DNA of 64,000 nt from Acidobacteriota bacterium (GTDB taxonomy: Bacteria > Acidobacteriota > Polarisedimenticolia > JACPZX01): assembly GCA_016195325.1 (NCBI GenBank), contig JACPZX010000023.1, positions 1 through 64,000 on the forward strand, read 5' to 3'. A program made the position numbers and the translations under genes. Below, one piece after another: positions 17,707 to 27,496 of the stretch. The number at the start of each line of letters is the position of its first letter. Positions within the stretch are counted from its first letter, which is position 1. A model generated the notes under the pieces. The model made no database searches and was not told the origin of the DNA. It worked only from the letters and a program-made list of their open reading frames with translations.

Positions 17707-19275
17707 CTACATCGCGAAGTCCACCGAGCGCGTCTCGCGGATCACGCTGACCTTGAGCTGGCCGGGATGGGGGACCTCCTTCTCGATGCGGCGCGCGATG
17801 TCGCGGGAGAGCCACACGACTTCCTTGTCGGCGACGCGATCCGGCTCGACGAAGACGCGGACCTCCTTGCCCGCCCTCACCGCGTAGACCTCCTTCACCC
17901 CCTTGTAGGACCGCGCGATGTCCTCGAGTCCGCCCATCCGCTCGAGGTACGTCTGGAGCATCTCCTTGCGCGCGCCGGGTCGCGCGATGGAGACCGCCTC
18001 GGCGACCTGGAGGAGCGCCGACTCCATCGAGCGGGGGGCGACGATGCCGTAGAGGGCCTGGATGCAGTGCACGACCGGCTCCGGCTCGCCGAGCCGCTGC
18101 GCGATCTCGGCCGAGATGAGGAGAGGGGAGCGATCCAGGTTCGTCTCGTCCGCGAAGCCGATCTTGTGGAGGAAGCCGGCGCGCTTCGTCACGTCGGTCT
18201 TCACCCCCAGCAGCGCGCCGATCTGGGTCGCCAGGATCGCGACCTCGGTGCTGTGCTGCAGGAGGTTCTGCCCGTGGAAGGTGAGGAAGTTCAACCGCCC
18301 CGCCATCTTGAAGAGCTTCGGGTTCAGATCGTGGAGGCCCAGCTCGAACCCCGCCGCCTCTCCCGTCTCGGTCAGCAGCTTGTCGAACTCGTCCTTGATC
18401 TTGGCGACGACCTCCTCGATCCGGGCCGGATGGATGCGCCCGTCCTCGACGAGCCGCTCGAGCGCGATCTTCGCGATCTGCCGCCGGATGGGATTGAAGG
18501 ACGAGACGAGGATCGCTCCCGGCGTGTCGTCGATGAGGAGATCGATGCCGGTCGCCATCTCGATGGATCGGATGTTGCGCCCCTCGCGGCCGATGATGCG
18601 CCCCTTCATCTCGTCGCTGGGGAGGTCGACCACCGTCACCGTCGACTCGCCGGTCTGCCCCGGGGCGTAGCGCTGGATCGCCTGGACGACGGCCCAGCGG
18701 GCGAGGTCGGCGGCGCGCTCGCGCGTCTCCTCCTCGATGCGCTGGAGGCGCGAGGCCGCCTCCATCCTCGCCTCGGTCTCCATCTCGCGCATCAGCTCCT
18801 TCTTGGCGAGCGCGGAGGTGTAGCCGGAGATCTGCTCGAGCCGCGCGCGCTGGTCGGCGAGCGCCTTCGCGGCGGCCGCCTTCGTGTCGACGGCCTCCTT
18901 CTCGGCCTTCTCGACGTTCTTCTCGCGCGTCTCGACCTGCTTGAGCTTCTCGTCGACGAACTGGTTCCGCTTCTGGAGGTTTCTCTCGCGGGTCTCCACG
19001 TCGCGGGCCTGCGCGTCGAGCGCCGCGACGCGGGCGGCCGCCTCCTCCTCGGCCTTCGCGAGCGCGGCCTCCGTCTGGACGCGACCCTCGAGGGCCGCCG
19101 TCTCACGAACGGACGCCGCGTCGGCGTTCGCCTTGTCGATGATGGAGGAAGCGCGATCGCGCGCCTCGGCGATTTTCTTCTTCCGGATCGAAGCGCGCAC
19201 GAGGTGATCGACGAGGAGCGCGGCCCCGGCGGTGACGAGGGCGATGAGCACCGCAACAGGCCACGACATCGGCAT
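17707..19275 (-). CDS. rny: RNase Y homologue with a degenerate HD active site
   Basis: This 522-residue protein has the RNase Y architecture: an N-terminal transmembrane helix (about 5-25), a coiled coil (about 30-195), a well-conserved KH domain ([15 protein letters not shown]) and an HD domain. The HD metal ligands are mostly gone. H341 (QHS) and H370 remain, but the Asp of the HD pair is K371 (LHKIGF where LHDIGK is usual), the His of GSH is P384, the HH pair is L408-Y409, and the later Asp (AADA) is E426. The rest of the domain, including ARPGAR and the VIRETRS tail, is intact. The ATG at 19275 has AGGAG 8 nt upstream. It is probably an RNA-binding scaffold without nuclease activity. Confidence 0.88.
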   Translation of the reverse strand: MPMSWPVAVLIALVTAGAALLVDHLVRASIRKKKIAEARDRASSIIDKANADAASVRETAALEGRVQTEAALAKAEEEAAARVAALDAQARDVETRERNLQKRNQFVDEKLKQVETREKNVEKAEKEAVDTKAAAAKALADQRARLEQISGYTSALAKKELMREMETEARMEAASRLQRIEEETRERAADLARWAVVQAIQRYAPGQTGESTVTVVDLPSDEMKGRIIGREGRNIRSIEMATGIDLLIDDTPGAILVSSFNPIRRQIAKIALERLVEDGRIHPARIEEVVAKIKDEFDKLLTETGEAAGFELGLHDLNPKLFKMAGRLNFLTFHGQNLLQHSTEVAILATQIGALLGVKTDVTKRAGFLHKIGFADETNLDRSPLLISAEIAQRLGEPEPVVHCIQALYGIVAPRSMESALLQVAEAVSIARPGARKEMLQTYLERMGGLEDIARSYKGVKEVYAVRAGKEVRVFVEPDRVADKEVVWLSRDIARRIEKEVPHPGQLKVSVIRETRSVDFAM

Positions 19276-19383
19276 TCCCGCTCCTCTTGCCGCGACGGGG
19301 AGGGCTCGCCGGGCGATCGATCGCGGCGCCAGGGGCGGCGCCGGCATTCAACGACTGTCGAGACGGTTGAAGGGAGGCGAGGT

Positions 19384-19567
19384 CGTCCCCCGCCCGGCCG
19401 TGTGGGAGGGTTCCTTGAACCTGGTTGACCAGGTGGGAGCCCTGCGACCCGATTCGCTTTGCCCGGCGCTGCCGGGCGTCCGCTCGTGCGGGCGACCCGA
19501 GCCCCCAAGGTTTGAATGTTGGCTCAAGAGGCCCCTGCCCATCACGCACCGCGCAGGGGTACGGACC
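19384..19567 (-). ncRNA. ssrS: 6S RNA (SsrS)
   Basis: The minus strand carries the 6S RNA layout over about 180 nt. Near the 5' side is CTTGAGCCAACATTCAAACC, and on the 3' side the hairpin ACCTGGTCAACCAGGTTCAAG, both typical of the family. The ends pair: CCGT-A-CCCC (19556-19564) with GGGG-G-ACG (19384-19391), and inside this CGTG..GGG with CCCACACG. The apical arm ends in a perfect 7-bp GCCCGGC/GCCGGGC hairpin. The central open bubble that mimics melted promoter DNA lies between. 6S RNA often lies near zapA; here a C25 peptidase gene separates the two. Exact ends are approximate. Confidence 0.8.
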
Positions 19568-19576
19568 TGCCCGCGG

Positions 19577-19606
19577 AGTTTGGACCACGGAGGGGGAGGG
19601 AGTCAA
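19577..19606 (-). promoter_or_regulatory. promoter of the 6S RNA gene
   Basis: A -35 TTGACT (19601-19606) and a weak -10 CAAACT (19577-19582), 18 bp apart, would start transcription a few nucleotides before the closing stem of the 6S RNA. The -35 is identical to that of the tRNA-Val and Rieske promoters. Confidence 0.5.
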
Positions 19607-19619
19607 GGAATGCATGAAT

Positions 19620-19650
19620 GGCGCGACGCATCCACATGATGCGCCGCGCC
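19620..19650 (-). terminator. terminator-like hairpin after the C25 peptidase gene
   Basis: Two 12-nt arms (19620-19631 and 19639-19650) pair with a single A-C mismatch around a 7-nt loop. The hairpin begins 29 nt after the peptidase stop, just upstream of the 6S promoter. There is only a weakly T-rich run after it. Confidence 0.6.
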
Positions 19651-19678
19651 TGGAGTGGGGCGGCCCGGCCTCCGGGGC

Positions 19679-22237
19679 CTACCGGGGAGTGTTCTGGATC
19701 GTCAGCGCGATCGCCGCGGGCTCGAACGCCGTCTTGTCGAACGCGATGGAGACGCCGCCGAACTGGGGGTCGATCGGCTGGTCGGGGATGATCATCGCCT
19801 CGTCGTCTCGGATGATCGCGCGCCCGATCGGAAGGCCGTTCTGGACGAGCGTCGCGATCCCGTCGTTCGCGTCGGATCCGGGAAGCTGGACCAGGACCGC
19901 CCCCGACGCGAGAAGCAGCGCCTTGGCGTTCGCCACGACGAAGTGGAACGGGTTCGACGTGTAGATCTGCATCGTCGGGTCGCCGAACCAGTGGTAGAGG
20001 TAGTGCTCGGCGGTGGTCTCGGTGGCCGACTGGAAATCGAGGCCGTTCTGGCTGTCCATGTAGAGCTTGCCGATGTTGAGGACGTCGCCCATGCGGCGGA
20101 TCGCCGTCCCCTTCCCGTACGACGGGAGCACGTTCGGGAAGATGGCGTCGAACATGCCGAGGACGATGTGGTTGTTGGTGAAGCTCGGCGAGTTCCGCGA
20201 GTCGCCGATCACGCCGACGGCCCCCCCTCCGGCCTTCTGGACGAGCTGCTCGGAGAAGTTGGCGGTGGGATCGTCGAACTTCCCGCTCGCGCAATTGATG
20301 CTGAAGACGACCGGGAGGAAGCTCCCGTTCGTCAGGCTCGGGATGTCCGACGTCGTGAAGTCGGGGTTCGCCCACCCGCCCGGGAAGCCGTGGTCGCGGT
20401 GGAAAACAATGAAACGGCCGTCGTTCCAATGCGAGACGACCTGGCCCCCGGTGCCGTTCCAGGCGAAGCCGGGCTTCCGGAGCGCCGACGGGATCGACGT
20501 GCCGTCGTAGTAGAACTTCGGATCGACGCTCGGGCCGTCGTCGGTGTAGACGCGATCGACGGAGTAGCCGCGCGCCACGAGGGCGTCGCGGATCGTCTCG
20601 CTCGTCTTCGTGAAGCCGCGATCGTCGGTGGAGTCCGATCCCTGGAAGTACGACGTGAACGTCGCGTGCCCGTAGAAACTGAAGCTGAACGGGGGGTGAT
20701 CCTCGTAGCCGACGATCTTGTCGACGGCCGTCTGCGCCGTGGCGAGATCCGGGGCGGGGATGCGCCCCACGGCGATGTCGGCGAAGAGGTCGCTCGAGTC
20801 GGCGAGGCCGTACTCGAGGTCCGAGGCGATCTTCCCGTCGAAGCCGACGCCGTAGCTCGTCGCCTCGAGGAAGGTCGGGACGTGCGCGGTGTCGCCGACG
20901 AGGGCGACGTACGAGGGCCGGATGAGGCAACCGCTGCGCAGCTCGCCGCGGATGAAGTCGCGGATCTCCGTGTTCGTCGTGCCGATCTGCCCCTCGCCGC
21001 TTCCCACGTCGAAGACGCGCGTTGAAAACCCGTCCGCGATCCGCGCGTCGGCGAAGGAGACCGCCGCCGCGTGGAGGTCGGGGTGGGTGATGACGAGCAG
21101 CTCCTCGCCGCAGAAGAAGCTGCCGATGGCGCCGAGATTGAGCTTCGCGACGTCATAGTTCACGAGGGAGTTCGCGTAGACCGACTGGAAGGGGAGGTTC
21201 CAGACGCTCGTGAGGGAGTCGTCGCCGAACAGCCCGGTGCTCCTCCCGACGAACGACACCTTCACGTCCATCGCCGTGTAGACGCGCAGCATCCGCGCCG
21301 CGGGGTTGTACTGCGCCGCGTCGGTCTCGACGCCGCCGACCTCGAGGTCGCGCATCGCGCCGAGCCGGGAGGCGTCCACCGGTGCCTGCGGATACGGGAC
21401 GTTGGCGCGGTAGATCGCGGGATCGATCGCGAAGGGCTTGTCGCCGAAGGGACTGCTCTGGTCGGCCGGCTGCTCCTGGCGGGGCCAGAGGTTGATCCCG
21501 CTCAGGAGATAGCTCGACGAGCCGAGCATCTGCACCGACACGTCCGCGCCGATCGGCACCGCGAAGTGGTGGCTGACGACCGGGACGTCGGGGGCGCCGA
21601 CGCGGCTGCCGAAGCCGACGCCGTCCATCGCGATGTCGACGAACGGGCGCCCGTCCCCCAGGCGCGGGACGAAGTGAGCCCTCGGGAAGACGACGTGCGC
21701 CGTGAAGCCGTTCACGTCGCTCGAGAGGATCGTCACCTCGGGGCCGAAGCCCCCGGCCGGCGGAGTCGCGCCGCCGCCGCAGCCGGCGGTGTCGGGGCCG
21801 CCGAGAAGGGTCGCGACCACCACGACCACGTCCGTGTCGAGCCGGGCCGCGATCGAGGGGTCGACACCCTGCTTGCCGGCCTTCGCGCGGAGCTGATGGC
21901 GAAAGGCGTCGAGGATGTTGAGCGCCGTGCAGCCGTCGTGGCGATCGGCGGCCGACTGCGCCGCGCGGGCCTTCGCGACGAAGGGCTGCGGGTTTTGCGA
22001 CGCGGGGAGGAGCGCGCCGATGTCGTCGAAGAGGCGCTGGAATTCGGCGGTGGTTCCGGGGGGAGGGGGAGGCGGTCCGTGGTGGCCGCCATTCCCGTTT
22101 CCGCCGCCGTTGCCATGACCGACCCCGTTCCCCGGGCCGTTTCCTTTTCCGTTGGCGGGGGCGCCAGCGAGGGCGAGCGGGCTGGCGAGGATCAGGAGCA
22201 GGAGGATCACGAGCGCGCGTGAGTTCTTCGCCGTCAT
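19679..22237 (-). CDS. secreted gingipain-like cysteine peptidase, family C25
   Basis: This 852-residue secreted protein has a signal peptide (about 1-26), a Gly/Asn-rich low-complexity stretch with a run of six prolines (about 28-60), a propeptide-like region and a C25 peptidase domain. The catalytic pair is His616 (FHRDHGF) and Cys649 (SINCASGKF). Their spacing of 33 residues equals that of His211/Cys244 in gingipain RgpB. A beta-rich C-terminal domain of about 100 residues follows. AAGGAG lies about 10 nt before the ATG. It interrupts the housekeeping block between zapA and 6S RNA and carries its own hairpin terminator, which suggests a later insertion. Confidence 0.85.
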   Translation of the reverse strand: MTAKNSRALVILLLLILASPLALAGAPANGKGNGPGNGVGHGNGGGNGNGGHHGPPPPPPGTTAEFQRLFDDIGALLPASQNPQPFVAKARAAQSAADRHDGCTALNILDAFRHQLRAKAGKQGVDPSIAARLDTDVVVVVATLLGGPDTAGCGGGATPPAGGFGPEVTILSSDVNGFTAHVVFPRAHFVPRLGDGRPFVDIAMDGVGFGSRVGAPDVPVVSHHFAVPIGADVSVQMLGSSSYLLSGINLWPRQEQPADQSSPFGDKPFAIDPAIYRANVPYPQAPVDASRLGAMRDLEVGGVETDAAQYNPAARMLRVYTAMDVKVSFVGRSTGLFGDDSLTSVWNLPFQSVYANSLVNYDVAKLNLGAIGSFFCGEELLVITHPDLHAAAVSFADARIADGFSTRVFDVGSGEGQIGTTNTEIRDFIRGELRSGCLIRPSYVALVGDTAHVPTFLEATSYGVGFDGKIASDLEYGLADSSDLFADIAVGRIPAPDLATAQTAVDKIVGYEDHPPFSFSFYGHATFTSYFQGSDSTDDRGFTKTSETIRDALVARGYSVDRVYTDDGPSVDPKFYYDGTSIPSALRKPGFAWNGTGGQVVSHWNDGRFIVFHRDHGFPGGWANPDFTTSDIPSLTNGSFLPVVFSINCASGKFDDPTANFSEQLVQKAGGGAVGVIGDSRNSPSFTNNHIVLGMFDAIFPNVLPSYGKGTAIRRMGDVLNIGKLYMDSQNGLDFQSATETTAEHYLYHWFGDPTMQIYTSNPFHFVVANAKALLLASGAVLVQLPGSDANDGIATLVQNGLPIGRAIIRDDEAMIIPDQPIDPQFGGVSIAFDKTAFEPAAIALTIQNTPR

Positions 22238-22367
22238 GGAGATGGATCTCCTTCTATGTGGGCGGGGCGTTCGGGCAGAGGCCGGGCGGGAAGTCCCGGA
22301 TATCATGGATCGGCCGAAAGCCGCCGTCAATCAAGGAGAACGGGACGGGTCGGGCCGTCCGGCCGCG

Positions 22368-22673
22368 TCAGCGGGCGATCGCGTCGTCGAGGATCTTCGT
22401 CCACTCCGCGGCGCGGCGATCGATCTCGCGATCGTTTCCGGTCACGACGTCCGCCGGCCGGGGGGCGTTGCGCCTCGCCTCGTCGGCGATGTTCAGCGCG
22501 GCGAGGATGGCGACGCGAAGGGTGTCGACGGCCTTCGTCTCCTTCGCCACCTCGCGCATCTTCGCGTCGACGTGCGCGGCGAGATCGACGACGTACGCCG
22601 GATCGCCGTCGGCGCGCAGGTTGTAGATCTGCCCGAAGATCTCGACCGGAACGATCTTCACGTCTCGCGACAT
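22368..22673 (-). CDS. zapA: cell division protein ZapA
   Basis: This 101-residue protein promotes FtsZ filament bundling at the division site. The N-terminal beta part (KIVPVEIFGQIYNLRADGD) and the following helices with the pattern VDLAAHVDAKMREVAKET fit ZapA. It follows the coiled-coil gene with a short gap and precedes the C25 peptidase gene, all on the minus strand. The usual zapA-6S RNA-rny neighbourhood is otherwise retained. Confidence 0.88.
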   Translation of the reverse strand: MSRDVKIVPVEIFGQIYNLRADGDPAYVVDLAAHVDAKMREVAKETKAVDTLRVAILAALNIADEARRNAPRPADVVTGNDREIDRRAAEWTKILDDAIAR

Positions 22674-22697
22674 GTCGCCTCCAGAAAGAACCGCGCG

Positions 22698-23015
22698 TCA
22701 GTCGGCGTCGTCGATCGCGGCGAGGAGATCTTCCGCCCCCGCGAGCGCCGACGCGTCGTCCAGCATCCGGAGCATCTTCTCGACGCGGGCGAGGATCTCG
22801 CCTCGCTCCGCCCGCAGCTCCGCCAGTTCCTTGATCCCGGCCGCGTCCGTCCCCGACTCCTCGGCGGATTCGAGGCGCGCCCGGAGATCCTCGATCTCTC
22901 CCTCGCGCTCGGCGAGCCGCTTGTCGAGCGCGCCGCGCTCCTCCTTGAGCGAGCGGATCAGCCCCGCGGCCTTGCGAATTCTCTCCTCCAGCGCCTCGAG
23001 CCTCTTCATGTCCAC
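22698..23015 (-). CDS. coiled-coil protein, ZapB-like
   Basis: This is a 105-residue, almost entirely helical protein with heptad patterns throughout (LEALEERIRKAAGLIRSLKE). Small coiled-coil genes are commonly found between pheT and zapA and are sometimes called ZapB-like; a division role is inferred from position only. A GTG at 23015 is preferred over the ATG at 23009 because GGAGG lies at suitable spacing from the GTG. It is probably cotranscribed with zapA, 24 nt downstream. Confidence 0.7.
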   Translation of the reverse strand: MDMKRLEALEERIRKAAGLIRSLKEERGALDKRLAEREGEIEDLRARLESAEESGTDAAGIKELAELRAERGEILARVEKMLRMLDDASALAGAEDLLAAIDDAD

Positions 23016-23035
23016 GGGTTCGCTCCTCCGGCCGT

Positions 23036-25137
23036 TCAGGTTTCCGCCTGCTGTCTCAAGGATATCCCGAATTGCCGCGCAAGGGCGGCCAGGACGTTCG
23101 ATTCGGCGGACTGGACCTCGTCGGCCGCGAGCGTCCGGTCCGCGTGCTGGTAGAGCACGTTCACGGCGAGCGACACGTGCCCGGCGGGGATCGACTTCCC
23201 CTCGTAGCGATCGAAGACGGTGACGCGCGTCACGAGATCCCCGCCGGCCGCGGTGATGGCGCGCCTCACGTCGCGCCAGAGGACGTCGCGCCTCACGACC
23301 AGCGCGAGATCGCGCGAGACCGCGGGGAACCGGGGGAGGGGGTGGACGCCGAGGGGCGTCCCCGGGGCGGCGAGAAGGGTCGAGAGATCGATTTCGGCGA
23401 GGGTGACGGGGACCTTCAACCCCAGCCGCGCTGCCGTCTCGGCCGAAAGGACCCCCACGCGCCCTGCCACCACGCCGCGCGACGTCACGGAGGCGCAGGC
23501 CCCTGGCCGGAACGGCCCGGGGTTGGCCGGAGGCTCGAACTCCACGTCGAGGCCGAGACGCGCGAAGGCCTCCTCGAGCGCCCCCTTCACGTCGTGGAAG
23601 CCGGACTCCCTGGCGGGCTCGCCCCAGTGCCGCGCGCGCGCGAGCCCCGTGGCCGCGAGCGCGGCGGCGAGAGGCTCGTCGACTCCCGCGGGGGGGCCGT
23701 GCTTCCGGTCCTCGTGGCTGGTCGGAAGGTCGATGCGGCGGAAGACTCTTCCGATCTCGAAGAGCCTCACGTCTTTCACCCCACGGTTCACGTTGTGGCG
23801 CAGGGCGGCGGCGAGCCCCGGGAGGAGCGTCGAGCGGAGCGTCTCCTGCCCCTCGGACATGGGGTTCGTCACCGCCACCGGCACGACTCCCTCCTCGCGG
23901 TAGGGCCAGTCCATCTCGCTCGACGTGAACGAGTACGTGATCGCCTCGGAGTAACCCGACGCGAGGAGCGACGACCTGAGAGTTTCCTCGCGACGGTGGG
24001 CGAAGCGGTGGACCGCCCCGGTGCCGGGGAGGTGCGGGATCCGATCGGGAATGGCGTCGTAGCCGACGGACCGGCCGATCTCTTCGACGAGATCCGCCTC
24101 CCCCTCGATGTCGAGGCGGTGACGGGGGACCACCACCTCGAAGCCGTCCCCCGCCGGCCTCACCTCGAAGCCGAGGCGGGAGAGGGCGGCCGCGGCGGGG
24201 TCGGCGTCCACGCGCATGCCGAGGAGGGTCGCCACGCGCGCGAGGCGGAGGTGCACCGTGCGGAGCGGGATCGTCCCGCCGGGGCGGACGTCGATGACGC
24301 CGGGGGCGACCTCTCCCCCCGCGATCTCCGCCAGGAGCGAGGCGGCGCGATCGATCGCGACGTGCGCCGCCTCGATGTCGGCGCCGCGCTCGAAGCGATA
24401 CGAGGCGTCGGTGGCGAGGCCCAGCCTCTTCGCCGTCCGCCTCACGCTCGACGGATCGAACCACGCCGCCTCTAGGAGGACGTCGCGGGTCGACGCGGAG
24501 ATCATCGTGCCGGCGCCGCCCATCACGCCGGCGAGCGCGACGGGCGCCCTGGCGTCGGCGATGACGAGCATCTCGGGGTCGAGGTGACGCGCGACGCCGT
24601 CCAGCGTCTGGATCGCCTCGCCCTTGCGCGCGCGCCTGACCACGAGGCGTTTCCCCGCGAGGAGCGCGAGATCGAAGGCGTGGAGCGGGTGCCCGAGCTC
24701 CCAGAGAACGTAGTTGGTGATGTCGACGATGCTGTTCACGCCGGTCAGCCCCACCGAGCGAAGGCGCCGCGCCATCCATTCGGGGGAGGGGACCGGTTTC
24801 ACGTTGCGGACGACGCGGGCGCAGTAACGCCTGCAGAGGTCGCCGGCCTCGACCTCGACGGACGCGCTCGAGGCCGAAGGCTGGGCCTCCGCCGCCTCGC
24901 GCACTCCCGCCGGGTACGCGTACAGCCCCCTTCCGGAGAAGGCGGCGATCTCGCGGGCGAGGCCGTACATGTTCATCGCGTCGGGGCGGTTGGGGGCGAC
25001 ATCGACGTCGAGGATCGCGGAGTCCCCCTCCCCCTCGAACGCGTCCACCACGAACCCGACGGAGGTGAGCTTCGAGGCGAGGGCGGGGGCCGGGAGATCG
25101 ATCCCGACGAACTCCCGAACCCACTCGACCGGGAACT

Positions 25138-25141
<4 letters not shown>
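23036..25141 (-). CDS. pheT: phenylalanyl-tRNA synthetase beta subunit, short form without the tRNA-binding domain
   Basis: This 701-residue subunit pairs with PheS to charge tRNA-Phe and edit Tyr. B3/B4 editing motifs (GHPLHAFDLALL, TRDVLLEAAWF), the B5 domain, the catalytic-like core (LVEEIGRSVGYDAIP) and the C-terminal anticodon-binding domain (FPAVSRDLALVV) are all present. After the first 35 residues the sequence runs directly into LDVDVAPNRPDAMN, so the roughly 110-residue EMAP/OB tRNA-binding domain of standard PheT (about 800 residues) is absent. The start is GTG at 25141, overlapping the pheS stop (GTGA). Confidence 0.94.
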
Positions 25142-26178
<1,037 letters not shown>

Positions 26179-26204
26179 GTCGCGGCCTCCTGCCGCGCCC
26201 GGCT

Positions 26205-26573
26205 TCAGGAAGCGCGGGCGGAGAGTGCGGTCTGGGCCTTGTGGGCCAGCTCGGTGAACGCCGCCGGATCGGCCACCGCGATGTCGGCGAGGCTCTTCCG
26301 GTCGAGGCCGATCCCCGCCCCCTTCAGGCCGGAGATGAGGGCGCTGTACGACAGCCCGTTCAGACGGGCCGCCGCGTTGATGCGCACGATCCACAGGCGG
26401 CGGAAGTCCCTCTTGCGGGCCCTGCGATCGCGGTACGCGTACCCCAGCGCCTTGTCGACGGCCTGCATCGCGAAGCGGTGGAGCTTGGATTTGCCCTGGT
26501 AATAGCCTTTCGCGCGCGCCAGCGTTTTCTGGCGTCCGGCGCGCCTCTTGGTACCTCGTTTGACTCTGGGCAC
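26205..26573 (-). CDS. rplT: 50S ribosomal protein L20
   Basis: This 122-residue protein is an early-assembly 23S rRNA binder. The N-terminal basic extension ([23 protein letters not shown]) and [16 protein letters not shown] are invariant family features. In E. coli and other bacteria L20 also represses the infC-rpmI-rplT operon; no such operator was identified here. It lies between rpmI (12 nt) and pheS (26 nt) in the standard order. Confidence 0.97.
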   Translation of the reverse strand: MPRVKRGTKRRAGRQKTLARAKGYYQGKSKLHRFAMQAVDKALGYAYRDRRARKRDFRRLWIVRINAAARLNGLSYSALISGLKGAGIGLDRKSLADIAVADPAAFTELAHKAQTALSARAS

Positions 26574-26585
26574 TGTCGTCTCTCC

Positions 26586-26783
26586 TTACGCGTACGGCAG
26601 CATGCGGTGGACCTTCTTGCTGTCCGCCTTGCTGACGAGTGTCGCCGTGGCGAGGTGTCGCTTCCGCCCCGACGCCTTCTTGGTGAGGATGTGGGCCTTC
26701 ATGGCCTTGCTGCGCTTGATCTTGCCTGTCCCGGTGACGCGGAACCGCTTGGCGGCGCCCCGGTGGGTCTTCATCTTAGGCAT
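26586..26783 (-). CDS. rpmI: 50S ribosomal protein L35
   Basis: This 65-residue ribosomal protein starts [20 protein letters not shown] and ends with the usual basic helix. Its ATG lies inside the end of infC (8-nt overlap), so it depends on translation of infC. Its ribosome-binding region falls at the 3' end of infC, next to the 18-bp repeats. Confidence 0.97.
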   Translation of the reverse strand: MPKMKTHRGAAKRFRVTGTGKIKRSKAMKAHILTKKASGRKRHLATATLVSKADSKKVHRMLPYA

Positions 26784-27468
26784 CTTCGCTTCCTTTCTCG
26801 ATGGCTGCGCCGGTCTCGATGGCTTCGCCCGTCTCGATGGCTGCGCCCGTCCCGGTCGCCTTGGCCGCCGCGGGCGATTTCGCCGCCGGCGCGCGCCTGG
26901 TGGCCCTGGGCTTGGCCGCCTCCGCCTTCACGGGCGGGGCGGGCTTCTCCGGCACCAGCCCCTTCTTCGGCGCGAGGAACATCGACATGAAATGCCCCTC
27001 GACCCTGGGGTGCGCCTCGATGATCGCGATCCCCTCGAGCTCGACGATGACGCGGTCGAGGATCCTTTTCCCGTAGTCGAGGTGCTGCATCTCGCGGCCG
27101 CGGAACATGATCGAGACCTTGACCTTGTCCCCCTGTTTCAGGAACCGCGCGATGTGGTTCCGCTTGAACTCGTAGTCGTGCTCCTCCGTCTTGGGGCGGA
27201 ACTTCACCTCCTTGACGTGGACGTGCTTCTGCTTCTTCTTCGCGTCGTGCTGTTTCTTGTTCTGCTCGTAGATGTACTTTCCGTAGTCGAGGATCCGGCA
27301 GACGGGGGGCACCGACGTGGGCGCGACCTCCACCAGGTCGAGCCCCTTGGACTGCGCCAGGGACAGCGCGTCGGCCGGCGTCATGATGCCGAGCTGGCCC
27401 CCCTCCTCGTCGATGACCCTCAGCTCTTTCGCCCGGATCTTCTCGTTGATCCTCACCTTGATGTCTAT
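26776..27468 (-). CDS. infC: translation initiation factor IF-3 with a probable AUA start and an Ala/Pro-rich C-terminal extension
   Basis: IF-3 binds the 30S subunit and checks start-codon fidelity. Both domains are present: [16 protein letters not shown] and [15 protein letters not shown], then [13 protein letters not shown] and LAPKKG. The nearest standard start, GTG at 27456, is 20 nt from the only Shine-Dalgarno (GGAGG, 27477-27481). An in-frame AUA at 27466-27468 is 8 nt from it, ideal spacing. Unusual starts are how IF-3 regulates itself in other bacteria, so AUA is my choice. After the normal end near LAPKKG the protein continues about 55 residues, with the repeat [17 protein letters not shown]. 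Confidence 0.9.
   Translation of the reverse strand: MDIKVRINEKIRAKELRVIDEEGGQLGIMTPADALSLAQSKGLDLVEVAPTSVPPVCRILDYGKYIYEQNKKQHDAKKKQKHVHVKEVKFRPKTEEHDYEFKRNHIARFLKQGDKVKVSIMFRGREMQHLDYGKRILDRVIVELEGIAIIEAHPRVEGHFMSMFLAPKKGLVPEKPAPPVKAEAAKPRATRRAPAAKSPAAAKATGTGAAIETGEAIETGAAIEKGSEDA
26796..26849 (-). repeat. three tandem 18-bp repeats in the infC 3' end
   Basis: Three consecutive 18-bp units (26796-26813, 26814-26831, 26832-26849) differ by one or two bases. They encode the ETG-AI repeat in the IF-3 tail. They look like a recent slippage expansion, just upstream of the rpmI start on the minus strand. Confidence 0.85.
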
Positions 27469-27496
27469 GCGCTTTTCCTCCAGCCTTCGGGAACGG

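Noticed and set aside
26796-26849. Short CRISPR-like repeat array
   Set aside because: The 18-bp units are directly adjacent without spacers and are in frame within infC, so this is a coding tandem repeat.
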